Origin: Diphasiastrum complanatum
Lineage: Eukaryota; Streptophyta; Lycopodiopsida; Lycopodiales; Lycopodiaceae
Length of the DNA: 25,701 nt
Direction of reading: 5' to 3'
Assembly: GCA_029204225.1 (NCBI GenBank)
Contig: CM055095.1
Location: 17,349,233-17,374,933 of the forward strand
Position numbers and translations under genes: made by a program
Notes under the pieces: model-generated
What the model saw: only the letters and a program-made list of their open reading frames with translations
Told to the model about the DNA's origin: nothing
Database searches by the model: none
Shown: one piece after another, positions 1 through 10,452 of the stretch
Position numbering within the stretch: the stretch's first letter is position 1
How the letters are laid out: every line of letters begins with the position of its first letter

Positions 1-258
1 ATTTTGTAGTTCTAATGCAACCAAAGTGATTCAGCCTTCCTTATTTGTTTGCAGGCCATACAACAGGCCTCATTTGTGTGAACTCAGATATACACAAATG
101 ATCAATGATTTTGATTGCTAATGCTTGTTGTTTGTCAAATTACCAATCTAGATCAACATTTGTGACTAGTTTTTTGATAGATTGTTAAGGAAGCATCCAA
201 TCACTCTCATGGATCTCTCTAAGATACATTTATGGTCCTAAACTATATTACTTTCACA
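1..258 (+). repeat. Probable 3' part of an LTR, cut by the window edge
   Basis: These bases lie directly upstream of a sequence matching the plant retroelement primer-binding site and end in CACA, as expected for the CA end of an LTR. The start lies outside the window, so neither the length nor the partner LTR can be checked. No coding frame of note is present. The call rests only on position relative to the primer-binding site. Confidence 0.45.
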
Positions 259-270
259 TGCTATCAGAGC
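259..270 (+). promoter_or_regulatory. Primer-binding site for initiator tRNA-Met
   Basis: TGCTATCAGAGC matches 11 of 12 bases of TGGTATCAGAGC, the sequence complementary to the 3' end of plant initiator tRNA-Met. Ty1-copia elements, many Ty3 elements and plant pararetroviruses use this site to prime reverse transcription. It lies just after a CA dinucleotide and is followed, after about 140 bases, by a coding-like stretch, which is the expected order for a retroelement on the plus strand. Confidence 0.6.
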
Positions 271-399
271 CAAGTACAAGATCACAGGCCTTTGATCAAG
301 ATCAAATCTTGCAGGGAAGATTGTGCAGGTCGATCAGCTTTTGAATTGAAAGGTATCGTCAGATGTGGAGATAGGAGGCCCATGTATACATGTTATGTA

Positions 400-1610
400 T
401 GACATATATGATGAGTTTTCTAGATGGTGAAGACCCAGATCTTCTAGAGAGTCTTATAACCTCCACTCAGGCTGAAGAGAAATCTGTGACACAAACATCC
501 CCTAGGATATCACCATTATAGAACACCATACTACTATGAGACAAGTTAAGGCATGACAGAGGAGCATGGACCATGCCGATATTGTGCCATACTTCGCAGT
601 ACGAGTCTCTATGTTACAATCATAGGACTCGATACTACAATACGTGGCCTTCAAACAGGAGATTTAGCAATAGAAGTGGATAGAGGGATTTCGAGTAAAG
701 GCCACACTATACATCAAGATAAATCAGCAATGGATATTGACGACCACCCGCACCATACAATTACAACCGATTGATCAAGCTTTTACCTCAATAGACTCTT
801 CATGACTAGTATGGAATTTGGTGATGTACCCCTACCACGGCAAGGAGTGGCCTACTATTACTTTTATAGCCCTCATGTACATCGATTTCTTATTTCAGGT
901 GATCGATTGTTCTGAATTAGGCATAGAGCTGATGAAAGTACCCTACGTGTGTATGAGCTAGAAACCAGCCTAAACTAGGTATGTGTAGGCTTAACTAATA
1001 CCCGCTACACTGAACAAGTAAGAACCCGTCGGCCTCCCCCCTCCAACTACTAACTGATGAGGAACTAACAACAATTCTCGGACATATGAAGGATTGGCCC
1101 CTACAGCATCCCCGCAAGACTTCAATAAATGTACACGACAACTGTAGGTGCATACCTAGAATCATGTCATGGATAGAGTACACTTTAGAGGCCCACGCCA
1201 ATTCTGTTTAGTTATACATATTTTAGGACAGGTCAACATAGAGATAATAGCATTTGATACCACTGCTCGAGAAGTTCATCATGGAGACATCGCCATAGAA
1301 GTAAACGTAAATGGTTTTCTGATTGTAGCCATTGTATACCTCGGTGATCATCATCATTTGGTAGCACATACCACCTATACACTACGCATCCGTAATGCAC
1401 TAGCAGCTCTTGGATCTATATAAGCATACTCTCCCGTTGGTCATGTCTCTGAGAGCTTGGAAAACTTTCATTGATCCGGGAGTACGGGGTAATCAGTGGG
1501 ACCCTCAGGATTGGAAGTGGCCAGACCTGATTACTCACAAAAGGATAGTTTGGGTCCTTTTCTTGTAGGGCTTTTTGGCTGGACCAATCCCCCATCAAGA
1601 ACCTTTTCCC
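400..1610 (+). pseudogene. Decayed retroelement coding block of unknown family, with a duplicated motif
   Basis: Several short plus-strand frames follow one another, broken by stops and shifts. The first (about 409-522) begins MMSFLDGEDPDLLESL. Later ones start near 553, 803, 1169 and 1445. The frames at 553 and 1169 share the pattern D-T-T-x-R-x4-G-D-x-A-I-E-V (near 628-690 and 1257-1303), so the same domain seems to be present twice. The frame near 1445 is rich in Trp (DPQDWKWPDL). Position after a tRNA-Met primer site suggests the 5' coding region of a retroelement. I do not recognise a copia Gag, a zinc knuckle, a protease or a polymerase here. A degenerate endogenous pararetrovirus is a second possibility, for which I see no positive domain evidence. 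The block is clearly not functional. Confidence 0.4.
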
Positions 1611-3450
1611 CTAACAAAGTTTGGATTTGGAATGTCTATATTAGATCAACCTAATCATACTTTGAGTACTAGGGTCAGGGAGGAGTTGATTGAGTGGAAG
1701 AAATTATGTTATTAGAGGTAAACTGGGTTGGAAACTGGTGAGAATGAATATATACTGAGATATGTGAGTAAAATATGTGGATTTTGGAGGAATCTGCTAG
1801 ATAAGAATGTGTTTATGTACTAGGTCATAGTGAGATTGTTCACATATGTGCACGATTAATCTTGTATGAACTATTTACTATGTATTCCTGGTTACTAGGG
1901 TTATAATTTGGTGCACTTAACCTAGTCGTTGGACATAAATATATAATCAAGTATTGTTGAGACAGATACATGTAGAGTTAACGGATCTTTTTGTGTGTAG
2001 ATTTATTGGTTAACTCAAAAATGGTTTGGATTAAATAATCTAGATGTGGTGTTATACTAGTATCATTGAGATCTGCACCTAGACATTTACAAATTCTGAA
2101 TCATTGGCAATTAACTTGAGTAGTTGGTTACTCCTGAATGAAGTTAATTAGTAAAATGATCAGTGTGAAAGGATTCACCAAAGACTGATAGTTTTAAGCT
2201 ATATTGCTTGTAGGACGCATGATTCATCAGGATTTATTAGTTAAAATTATGTGCATTGGATATATAGTATTCTTGGTATAGAGTATTTCTTAGTTAATGA
2301 ATAGATTCAGTTTATTACTAATTGTGTCCCAGAGAGCTCAATTGGATAGCAAATCTGAATGATTCCAAGAATAACAACTGAATTTGTATTCAGTAGAACT
2401 TTGGGTATCTGGATTTGATTCTAGATGGTAATCTAAAGTTTTTTGTGGTCGAAGATGATTCTCATTATCATTTTGGTATGCTTTCTATCTTTAATTACAT
2501 GTGGTATATAGAACTTGAATATCTTGCACTTCTGTTAAAGAATCTAGTTGGGAGAATATTCTTAAAATCTAGTATTTTCCTAATGGGAAGATTGTAGAAT
2601 GATTCTTTTTGGTTCCTCAGTTATGTAGGACATAAACTCCAATATCCTTAAATGATTAAGTATGGATTTGGATTCCAGAGAGTTTTGATTGGCCAATTAT
2701 AAGAATCTAAATAATTATGATTGATGGATCCTAAATATATACTTAATTATTGTTTGAAGATTATAAGGAATTGTGATGATTCTTAAGTGTGACGATTAAT
2801 TTTTGATCTATTAAATAGTTAGGAATTTAGATCAGTGTTTTGAAAATCTAAATCTCTTTACTCCAGTATGTTATTTGAGAACCTATGGATCTCACAGACA
2901 TTCTCACGTTATTTTACTTATGCAGAATTTAATTAATCTAGTGGATGTTGTTCTGCTACAGACTATAGTCTATAGATGCTTGAGTATAGTCCTTTTGAGT
3001 AGATCTACAGTTATCATAGGGGACAAACATATCTATTAAGATGAATGGATGCTAGTTTCTTGCATTTGATGCTAGAAACAGGGGCATTTAACTCTAGAGA
3101 AGTATCTAGGATACTCATAATTGAGTTTTAGTCATTTTATATCTTAATGATTCTACTAGAGATTCTAGTTGAATGAATTATTATATTTTAGAATTGTGGA
3201 TTCTAAGGATATTTATACTTGGAAGCTTTTTGAATTGTCTGCCAGAGTTTGTGGATGATAATTGCTAATTTTCTTTAACTTTAATCTCTTAAAGTAGGAA
3301 ATACTTCACCCAATTTTTCATGTAAGTGTTTTACATGAAGGTGATATTATTAACATATAAAGAGTGAAACCCAGATGAGAAAGTTTATTGCTTAGTGTGT
3401 TTTCCAAATCTGTGTTTGTACTTGTTTGATATGTAAGTTCGGCTAAGAAG
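1611..3450. other. AT-rich stretch without a recognisable gene
   Basis: Both strands are full of stops, and the longest frames are about 60 codons with no family resemblance. The text is rich in short recurring words such as GATTCTA and AGAATCTA, but no regular period is visible. It probably consists of old transposon remains, possibly the decayed continuation of the plus-strand element upstream. Confidence 0.5.
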
Positions 3451-3454
3451 AATG

Positions 3455-3985
3455 ATTTTCAAATGTCTTCAAAATCATCTAATTTGTATTTGCCCCCTCT
3501 ATCTAATCTTAGCATTTTGATTCATGCATCTAGTTGATTCTCCACTAAAGCCTTGAATACCTTGAAGTGAGCAAAAGCGTCAGATTTCTTCTTCAAGAAA
3601 TAAATCCATGTCCTCCTAGAGTAATCATCTGTGAAAGTCATAAAATAATAGGATCCCCCCATTCACATGGTCTTCATTGGGCCGCACAAGTCATTGTGAA
3701 TGAATTCAAGTGGTTTCTAGGCTCTTGCAGCTCCACCTTTCTTGAATGTCTCCCTGTAATGCTTCCCCATAACACATCTTTCACATATAGGGTGATGATC
3801 ATCCTATAATGTTGTAAATCCAATCACCATCTTCAGCTTCGCCATTAATCTCAGGCTCCCATAGTTCAAGTGGCCTAGTCTTATGTGCGACAATTTTGAT
3901 TGTGATGTCAAAGTGGCTAGACCATAGTCTCCTAGTTTTACAACATCCAATTTGTAGAGGCCACAATTATTGTAAAGTCCTAATC
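3455..3985 (-). pseudogene. Ty1-copia pre-integrase and integrase core fragment
   Basis: Read on the minus strand, this gives a GAG-pre-integrase segment (LGHLNYGSLRLMAKLKM near 3860, then ICERCVMGKHYRETF near 3770 with the zinc-binding Cys pair). It continues into the first half of the integrase core (EFIHNDLCGPMKTM near 3690, FMTFTDDYSRRTWIYFLKK near 3610, LRLDRGGKYKL near 3490). These match the usual copia words, including the first catalytic Asp and the second in the LR-D-GG motif, although that motif is altered. Several stops interrupt the frame. Upstream it begins abruptly near 3985, and downstream it ends after the GGKY region, so only about 175 codons survive. It lies 3' (on the minus strand) of the RNase H of the neighbouring fragment, so it cannot belong to that element in its normal order. 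Confidence 0.85.
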
Positions 3986-4229
3986 CAAAGATCTTATTCT
4001 AAGCATGCCAGAACAAGCAACCACAAAGGGTACGGATGGTGGACAAACCAACCCAACCAATCCTAGATCGAACGGATCTAGCTGCCAAGCTATGGATCAA
4101 TCTCAAAGAGGAATGAGAAACCACTCAAGCAGCATGTAGCTACCAATCATGCAATCAAGCATACACTAGTAAGAGCCCAATAGATATGCTTATACCCATC
4201 GTCTCATCCTCTTCCTCATCGTCATCAGT

Positions 4230-4758
4230 GAATATTCAATTCGTATCCAATATATATATACAAAAAGTTATAGGTGTGTAGATGAAGAAAGTACAGAGTG
4301 GATGTGTTGTCTGTAAGAGATCGTGGGTGGCTGCTATCATTGTTTAGTCAGTTAGCGCAGTTGCATGGGCATGAAAGGGGGTGACGTCAACCTTAGTGGA
4401 GATGCATGAGTGTAAAGAGGTGACGTAAGCCTTCACTAAAGTGAATCGCCCTTTCTTCGCCTGTGAGTATTTGCATGTAAATATGCAGACTGCGTGACAA
4501 CACGAGTAAATATGTAGCATGAATGGAGGCAAATTAAAATGGATTTAGGAGAGTGAGGAAATAAATCCAACAGGAAGGGCAAGACGGATTTTGCAACATT
4601 TTTCGTGTCGCGTCGTTGGTTTTGTCTCCGTTGTTGGTTTCGTTTTGCTCATCTGCCTTTCTCTCGTTCCGGGTTGGACTTACACACGTAGGGTGCCAAA
4701 TCCCTCTCACTTATTAACTAGGGTTAGGGTTGCCTTGGGAACCGCAGACCCCCCAACA
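4230..4758 (-). repeat. 3' LTR of a minus-strand copia element (inner edge defined, outer edge not)
   Basis: The minus-strand sequence TGTTGG starts at 4758, immediately after a short purine run (GAGGGAG, 4759-4765), the usual polypurine tract plus LTR start of copia elements. The LTR contains two TGACG motifs and a TATA box in promoter order. Its far end, expected between about 4000 and 4230, could not be fixed because no second LTR copy or target-site duplication is recognisable in the window. Confidence 0.55.
4249..4428 (-). promoter_or_regulatory. LTR promoter-like block: TATA box and two TGACG motifs
   Basis: On the minus strand a TATATATATA run (4251-4260) lies about 125 bases downstream of a palindromic TGACGTCA (4382-4389) and about 165 bases downstream of a second motif (minus-strand TTACGTCA, 4421-4428). 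TGACG is the core bound by plant TGA-type bZIP factors in as-1-like promoter elements. Order and spacing fit the U3 promoter of the LTR that starts at 4758. Activity is inferred. Confidence 0.4.
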
Positions 4759-6375
4759 CTCCCTCACAAAATGATGAGCAATCTCGATGTGCTTACTCCT
4801 TGCATGGAATGTAGGATTAGTAGCAAGTGATTGGGCTGACTGGTTGTCACAATAGATGATAGGGATCTCCTCCTCAATGACATGAAGCTCCACTAATGGC
4901 CTCTTGAGCCATAAGACCTCCTTGGATGTTGATGTCAAGGCCTTATACTCAAATTCTGTGGAAGATAAGGAGATTGTATCTTGCTTTTTGGAAATCCATG
5001 ATACTATTCCATCACATAAGAAGGTGGAAAATGCATTTATTGACTTTCGATCCACTTTTTCACTTGCAAAATCTGAGTCACTATAGGCTCTTAAGCCAAG
5101 ATGAAATATATCTAAGAACTCTTTTGGCCATCTTTCAATGAGATACCACAAGATTTTGCATGAATTGGCTTAACTTTCCAACACTATAACTAAGATAAAG
5201 TCTAGTTATAGTTAAATATATCAAGGAGCCTATAAGTCTTCTATATAAGGTGATTTTCTCAAAAGATGCTTCATCATCATTAATAGTTGCTTCTACATGT
5301 TGCTCCATTGGAGTCTCAATGCCTTTACAATCCTTTATTTTAAAATATATCTAGGATGGATGTAGCATACTTAGATTGACAAATGGAACTATAATCACAT
5401 CCTCTTATGACTTCTATTCATAGAATGAAGCTCAATAGGCCGAGATCTACCATTTTAAACTCTTTCGATAATGCAATTTTTACATCTCTAATTCCATCTA
5501 GATCTTTATCACTCAAAATAATGTCATCAACATATAATACAAGAATAATGATCTTCTCATCATGAAATATTATGTACAATGATGGATCATAAGCACTCAA
5601 CTCAAATTTGATGGAGATAAGAAAAGAGTTTAGCCTAGAGTACCATGCTCTAGGTGCGCTTGAGTCCATAAAGACTCTTCTTCAGAAAACACCCCCTTCA
5701 TGCTTTTCCTTGCTAAAGCCCTCGGGTCATGTAGATCTCTTTCTCCAAATAGCCATTGAGGAAGTCATTTGTAAAGTCAAGTTGGAATAGCTCTCAATTG
5801 AAGGTAGTTGCAAGACTTATGATCAATCTAATAGTAACAAGCTTAGGGTTCCACCGGTGCAAAAGTTTCATCATAATCAATGCCTTTGGTTTGTAAAAAC
5901 TCTTTTTCTATAAGCATAGCTTTATGTTTACTTATTGATCCATCTTTATTATACTTTAATCTATACACCCACTTGCAATCAAGTGGTTTCTTCCCTTGAG
6001 GAAGATTTACAAGATCCCAAATATTATTCTCCATGAGAGCATCATACTCCACTTGCAAGGCATCCATCCAACTCTTGATTTACAAGTATCTTCTTAGCAA
6101 GTTGGTTCATTTGAGCATTGAAGAAAAGTGTAAGATGTGAAAGATGAAGTGCCTTCCCTTTGATCACCATTGGCATCATAAGTGAGCCTGAATGGCTCGG
6201 CCCTTGCTCTTGTGGATCTTCTTGGAGTCCTTGCATCTTGAGGTGGATCCTCAAGTTCTTCATGACTTTGAAGCTCCTTCTTCATCCTATCATGGAAGTT
6301 GACATCATGATGATTAGTAGCATTGTCATTCATTTCACAAGCATGTCCCTACTCACTATTACTTTCACAACTATA
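4759..6375 (-). pseudogene. Ty1-copia linker, reverse transcriptase and RNase H, decayed
   Basis: In minus-strand order: a basic integrase/RT linker (RRSTRARAEPFRLTYDA near 6200); the RT start (EYDALMENNIWDLVNLP near 6035, CKWVYRLKYNKDG near 5960, GIDYDETFAPVEP near 5860); a shifted block with FLNGYLEKEIYM near 5740; LYGLK and APRAWYSRL near 5650; the catalytic YVDD (5523-5534); and RNase H (SDSDFA near 5080, SLSSTEFEYKAL near 4960, YCDNQSAQSL near 4850, KHIEIAHHFVRE near 4780). Frameshifts and stops separate these pieces and RT residues are altered (LIEKEF in place of the usual LVAKGF). RNase H runs straight into the purine tract and LTR at 4758, without the usual C-terminal tail. This is a dead element. 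Confidence 0.9.
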
Positions 6376-6398
6376 AATATGGGCATTTTGCCACACGA

Positions 6399-6690
6399 CG
6401 CTACTATGCGATTGACGTGAACCTGATATACTTAGCCAAAATTTTGACATTTTTCTTTTGTGTGGCACTGCCACGCATGGCACATCCACGCCAAAACTTT
6501 TTCGGGCAACAAATGTTTAATCGAATTTTTTTTTAAACTCAAAATTTGAAAAATGAACGCCAAAATGTGTCTCCCACGAGTGGCAGTGCCACACGTGGCA
6601 AATCTCCAGAGAAAATTCCAGAGAGTTTGCTTTTTTTATTGCCGCACGTGGCAATATAAAAAAAAATCACACTTTGGAGATTTGCTTTGT
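6399..6690. repeat. Cluster of palindromes with GCCACGTGGC-like words
   Basis: Three self-complementary stretches occur within 200 bases: TGGCACTGCCACGCATGGCA (6463-6482), TGGCAGTGCCACACGTGGCA (6581-6600) and TTGCCGCACGTGGCAA (6639-6654). Perfect 11-base arms (GCAAATCTCCA, 6598-6608, and its complement, 6675-6685) enclose the last one. Clustered short inverted motifs are typical of the subterminal regions of CACTA elements, where the element's DNA-binding protein attaches. The block lies between the copia fragment and the CACTA transposase genes, so it may be the 3' subterminal region of that transposon. A degenerate end, CGCTACTATGCG, begins at 6399. The assignment is an inference. Confidence 0.45.
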
Positions 6691-7375
6691 TATTTTTTTT
6701 TTTTAAGCTATTATGAATAATATGTTTATAAACAACAAATTTATGATTAATTTAAAAGTAAATGAGATTTGTTTTGAGGTTTTGAATAAGTGTAGAAAAA
6801 AACATTTGACATAATGATCATTATGTCAGATTATTATGCTCTAACGAATTGAAATTATTATCAGTTGAAAATAACTTGCTATCTTATGCATTTATGGACA
6901 TTATGATGTGTTTATGTATTGAGAAAATTCCATAATCAAAATTTGGCATTAACCTCAATATGATATTAATAGGTAAAAATATAAGTGAGAGCTAAATTTG
7001 CACTTGAAAGGATGCTAAGTACCTTGCAATTGAGAGCCATGTGGTAGCTTGTTAAAAAAAAATTGCAATGCTATACATATTTGTGTGTTTGCAAAGATGA
7101 ATGAATAATCGAACATTGTGGCAGTAGTGTATTATTATCTTTCATACAATTCTCACAAATGTTACCACAAAGAAGATGCTTTTTAATTATAATATATTCA
7201 TAATCAATGTTTTACATTTTCTAATTGTTCTCTTAATTAGTTCACACATCTATTAACATTGATACGTTTTTCCAATTCTAAGTGATTGTTTGCAAATTAA
7301 AATTATTACATCTTTCTATGATGTTGCATTTCTATAATTTTGTTTGGTCACAATGTATCATCTTATGACATAATT
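6691..7375. other. AT-rich stretch without a gene
   Basis: No frame of note is present on either strand. The stretch is low in GC with many A/T runs, as in the non-coding parts of large CACTA elements. I see nothing else in it. Confidence 0.5.
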
Positions 7376-7419
7376 ATTTGTGACATGTACATACTTTATT
7401 TGTGACATGTACATACTTT
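7376..7419. repeat. Perfect 22-bp tandem duplication
   Basis: The unit ATTTGTGACATGTACATACT plus two T occurs twice in a row without any difference (7376-7397 and 7398-7419). It overlaps the 3' edge of the last minus-strand CACTA reading frame. Confidence 0.9.
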
Positions 7420-9840
7420 GTTCATTATCGCAAGATGCAAAGAATCATTGTTGTCCTCTTTATCCTCTGAGTCGTCGAAATCATGACAATCAATTCTCGA
7501 GTTTTCAAGATTCATAAAACTTGAAGATATATGTACATCTACATCAGATATACTTGCGTCATCCAAATTTAGATCTTCCATTTCATTCAATGTTAGAATT
7601 AGAGATTTGCTATGATCATATTTTAATTCACAATAAATAGATGTAATGAAAAAGTAGTGTAGATGACTAATATAACATTGCTCACAATTGACAAAAAGAA
7701 AAAATGTGAGATTTATGCACACCTATGTTCAACACCAATGTGTCTAAAAAGTCCATGCTTAATGTCTTCGTTAAATCGATAGCAAAAAATCCACTACGAT
7801 CTTTTTTTACAGTTGCATTTAGTCCTCTATAGTTGATTTTGAACCATTTTGGTTGGGCAATGGCTCAAGATCATGTGAAGGTGTAGCTTGACCTCTACGC
7901 CTATTGCATCAATGTCGATTTATAGTCAATACCCTTCTTTTTCTTTATTGTTCATATAATTCCAACCACTTATCCATTACTCCTAAATTATATAACATGA
8001 AGGTTGAAATTTTTTCTCTCATAGTAGGTGTCATTTTTATAAGACTATCCATACCTTGAGGTTTTTCAAATTTCAACTCATTGCTTTTCTCATCATTCCA
8101 TAGTCGTGGAGCAGATGGATCTATTTGAAACAAAAATTTGGTAGCATAAAATAGAGATTCTTGCACTAACCATCCCTCTGACCTTGCTTTCTGATGCACA
8201 AAATCTTTCAGCACTTTCATGAATCTCTCCAAGAAAAACATCCACCTATAGAAAATTTTAACACAATGAGAGCATTCTATTATTGATTTAAAAGAATCAC
8301 ACTACATTTATTGAAACCACTAAAATCAAAATCATGTGTATTATACCTTGAGTGCGTAGGACCAACAATACCAACTTCTTGGACCAAGTGCACAAGCAAA
8401 TGCACCTAAATGTCTAGGATAGAAGTTGAAAAATCTCTCTCAAGCATACAGCCTCCACGATATCTTCTTGTTTTGTTTGCACATCTATCTCACATATCTC
8501 CTTATCACACATCCATCTACATCATGTTTGTAGTATATCTAGATTTTAGTACGTTCATATGATTTTATCAAACTTGTATTAGAAAAAAAACACGTAATTT
8601 CATAAGATATTGATGTGAACAAATTTTTTTAAGTATAGATCGTTCCGATATAGTAAACAATAAAAGATGGATAGTCTTTTCATACCATTGATTGGCTTAG
8701 TCTCGGATTCAATCCAAAGTTTGTGCCAATCTGCTACAAACATTCTCTTTGGAGGCATTATTGTTTCTGATCTTCCTCCAAAGCCTCTTCTATGAGCATT
8801 TCTAAATGGATGATTTTCATCATGCAAGTACTTGTGATGATTTTCATATACAACTTTGTTTAAATGACGTGAGTGTTGAGCATCAATATTTGTTCCACAA
8901 ATGAAACATGCGTGATATCCAAAAGTTGTAAAACCTAAAAGAATCAAATCCAATTCGTGTTATAAATAGAATTTTTTAAAAAGAATAAATACTGCATGCA
9001 TAAAAAACAAATATACAAAAATTACAAGTGATTTCATTTTATAGTCACCTTCAATCGCCCAATCCTAGATGGTCATGCATATTCCACATTAAAATCGCAC
9101 GCAACAAAAATGAATTGTCTTGAAGTGTACGTGATATGTTATATGCTTGGACTCCATTCCATAGTAGTTCTAGTTCTTCAATCAATGGTGCAAGGTAGAT
9201 ATCCATATTTTTTACTTTATGTTTTGCAGGAATTAGAAGTGCTAGCATGAGATGTCCTTTTTTTATGCTTAGCCAAAGTGAAATGTTATAGTTGACCAAC
9301 ACCACTAGCCAAGTAGACCACGTGCTTGACATTTTTCCAAAGGGGTTAACCCCGTCTGTTGCAAGTCCAAATCATATTTCTTGTTTCACTTGCGAAACCT
9401 GGATATTCTTTGTCAATGTGTTTCCATGCAAGAGAATTTGAGGGTACTCTCATGATCTCATTTGAAGAACGATGACTAGCATGCCAATTCACAAGTTCTG
9501 CAAGAGACTTGCAACGAAACAGTCGTTGCAATTGTGGGATTATTAAAAAGTGTCGTAACACCTTGCATGGGATAGTGGTCTCTTGTAAGTCATCTGGATA
9601 TCGAGGAGTACCACATATAGGACAAGCTTTTAACCCCCAATACTCACCATAATATAAGATGCAATCTTTTGGACAAGCATGATGCAATGTATAGTCCATT
9701 CCCATTGTAGTCAATATTTTTCGTGCCTCACCTCTTGTCTCTAACATAGTGTTTTCTTCTAGGAGTAGTTTGCGCAATAACCTGTACATAATCAAATGAA
9801 TTTTCATAATATAAAAAAAAGATCATCTAGCCAACTAAAA
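7396..9840 (-). pseudogene. CACTA (En/Spm) TNP2-type transposase, decayed
   Basis: Minus-strand reading gives the parts of a plant CACTA transposase in their normal order. First comes the TNP2/transposase_21 core: HACPKDCILYYGEY and LKACPICGTPRYPDD near 9660-9600 with paired Cys, KVLRHFLIIPQLQRLF near 9540, and SNSLAWKHIDKEYPGFA near 9420. After a frameshift near 9340 come MSSTWSTWLVVLVNYNISLW (9330) and DIYLAPLIEELELLW (9180). An intron-like gap (about 8955-9049) precedes HACFICGTN and RGFGGRSETIMPP near 8760. A DUF4218 region follows (LVHLVQEVGIVGP near 8380, FLERFMKVLKDFV near 8220). A DUF4216-like scrap (VKKDRSGFFAIDLT near 7780) and an acidic tail (7396-7580) end it. Stops and shifts separate the pieces, so no full-length transposase can be made. 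Confidence 0.85.
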
Positions 9841-9933
9841 CTTTTGACTTGAACAACACATCTACTAAAATTTTAAAACAAAAATCTCAATCTTATTTAC
9901 CCAAATAAGGATGTAACACTTGTATCACTCCAT

Positions 9934-10330
9934 TTATATTTTGCTTGGAGGTTCAATATAAGCAACAAAGCAACCAAACGAGCTGTCTTTGCTCCAGGAT
10001 ATAATGGTGTGTTTGATTCTTCTCTCCAAAGAACAAGCATTGGCATTCAAGACATAAACATGCATTCTCCATTGGTGATGACACAGAGCATGCCAATCAC
10101 CCCAATTGCATTGAGGTCCTGCATAAGGCATTGATGTGACAACACTATTCAAAGGGACATCAATGCTAGTCAAAGAAAATATATCCAATCCCGTGTTAGA
10201 AAAGTGCTCACTTAGCTTGATTATGTACATATGACCCCAATATGAAAATGATGCTCCACATAATGGTAGTGGTATTCTATCAGGCCAACATGAATATTTC
10301 TTCTATCAAAGGGCTTAACCAATGCTTCTA
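9934..10330 (-). CDS. Unrecognised reading frame upstream of the transposase
   Basis: The minus strand has an open frame from about 10290 to 9934 with a composition unlike random sequence: WPDRIPLPLCGASFSYWGHM at the start, CNWGDWHALCHHQWRMHVY in the middle and SSFGCFVAYIEPPSKI at the end, rich in Trp, His and Cys. It lies where a CACTA transposase would carry its N-terminal transposase-associated domain, but I do not see that domain's usual words. It could be a divergent N-terminal exon of the transposase, the second CACTA protein, or an exon captured from a host gene. No function is assigned. Confidence 0.35.
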
Positions 10331-10452
10331 GATAGGGAGGAAGGGGAGACTCAGTCACTGAACTTAAAACATTCTTGGATAAGTCAACAATATGTAAATT
10401 TGGTTGTTAATTTTTAATCTTGTCAAAATGCATAAAAGTCGTGTTATTTTTT

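Noticed and set aside
4716-4735. CTAGGGTTAGGGTTGCC looks like a telomeric repeat
   Set aside because: Only two imperfect units are present, inside an LTR sequence. This is far too short for an interstitial telomeric array.
7119-7131. GTGGCAGTAGTG as a possible right end of a CACTA element
   Set aside because: It has the TAGTG ending but lies between the palindrome cluster and the transposase genes. No matching left end or 3-bp target duplication could be shown.
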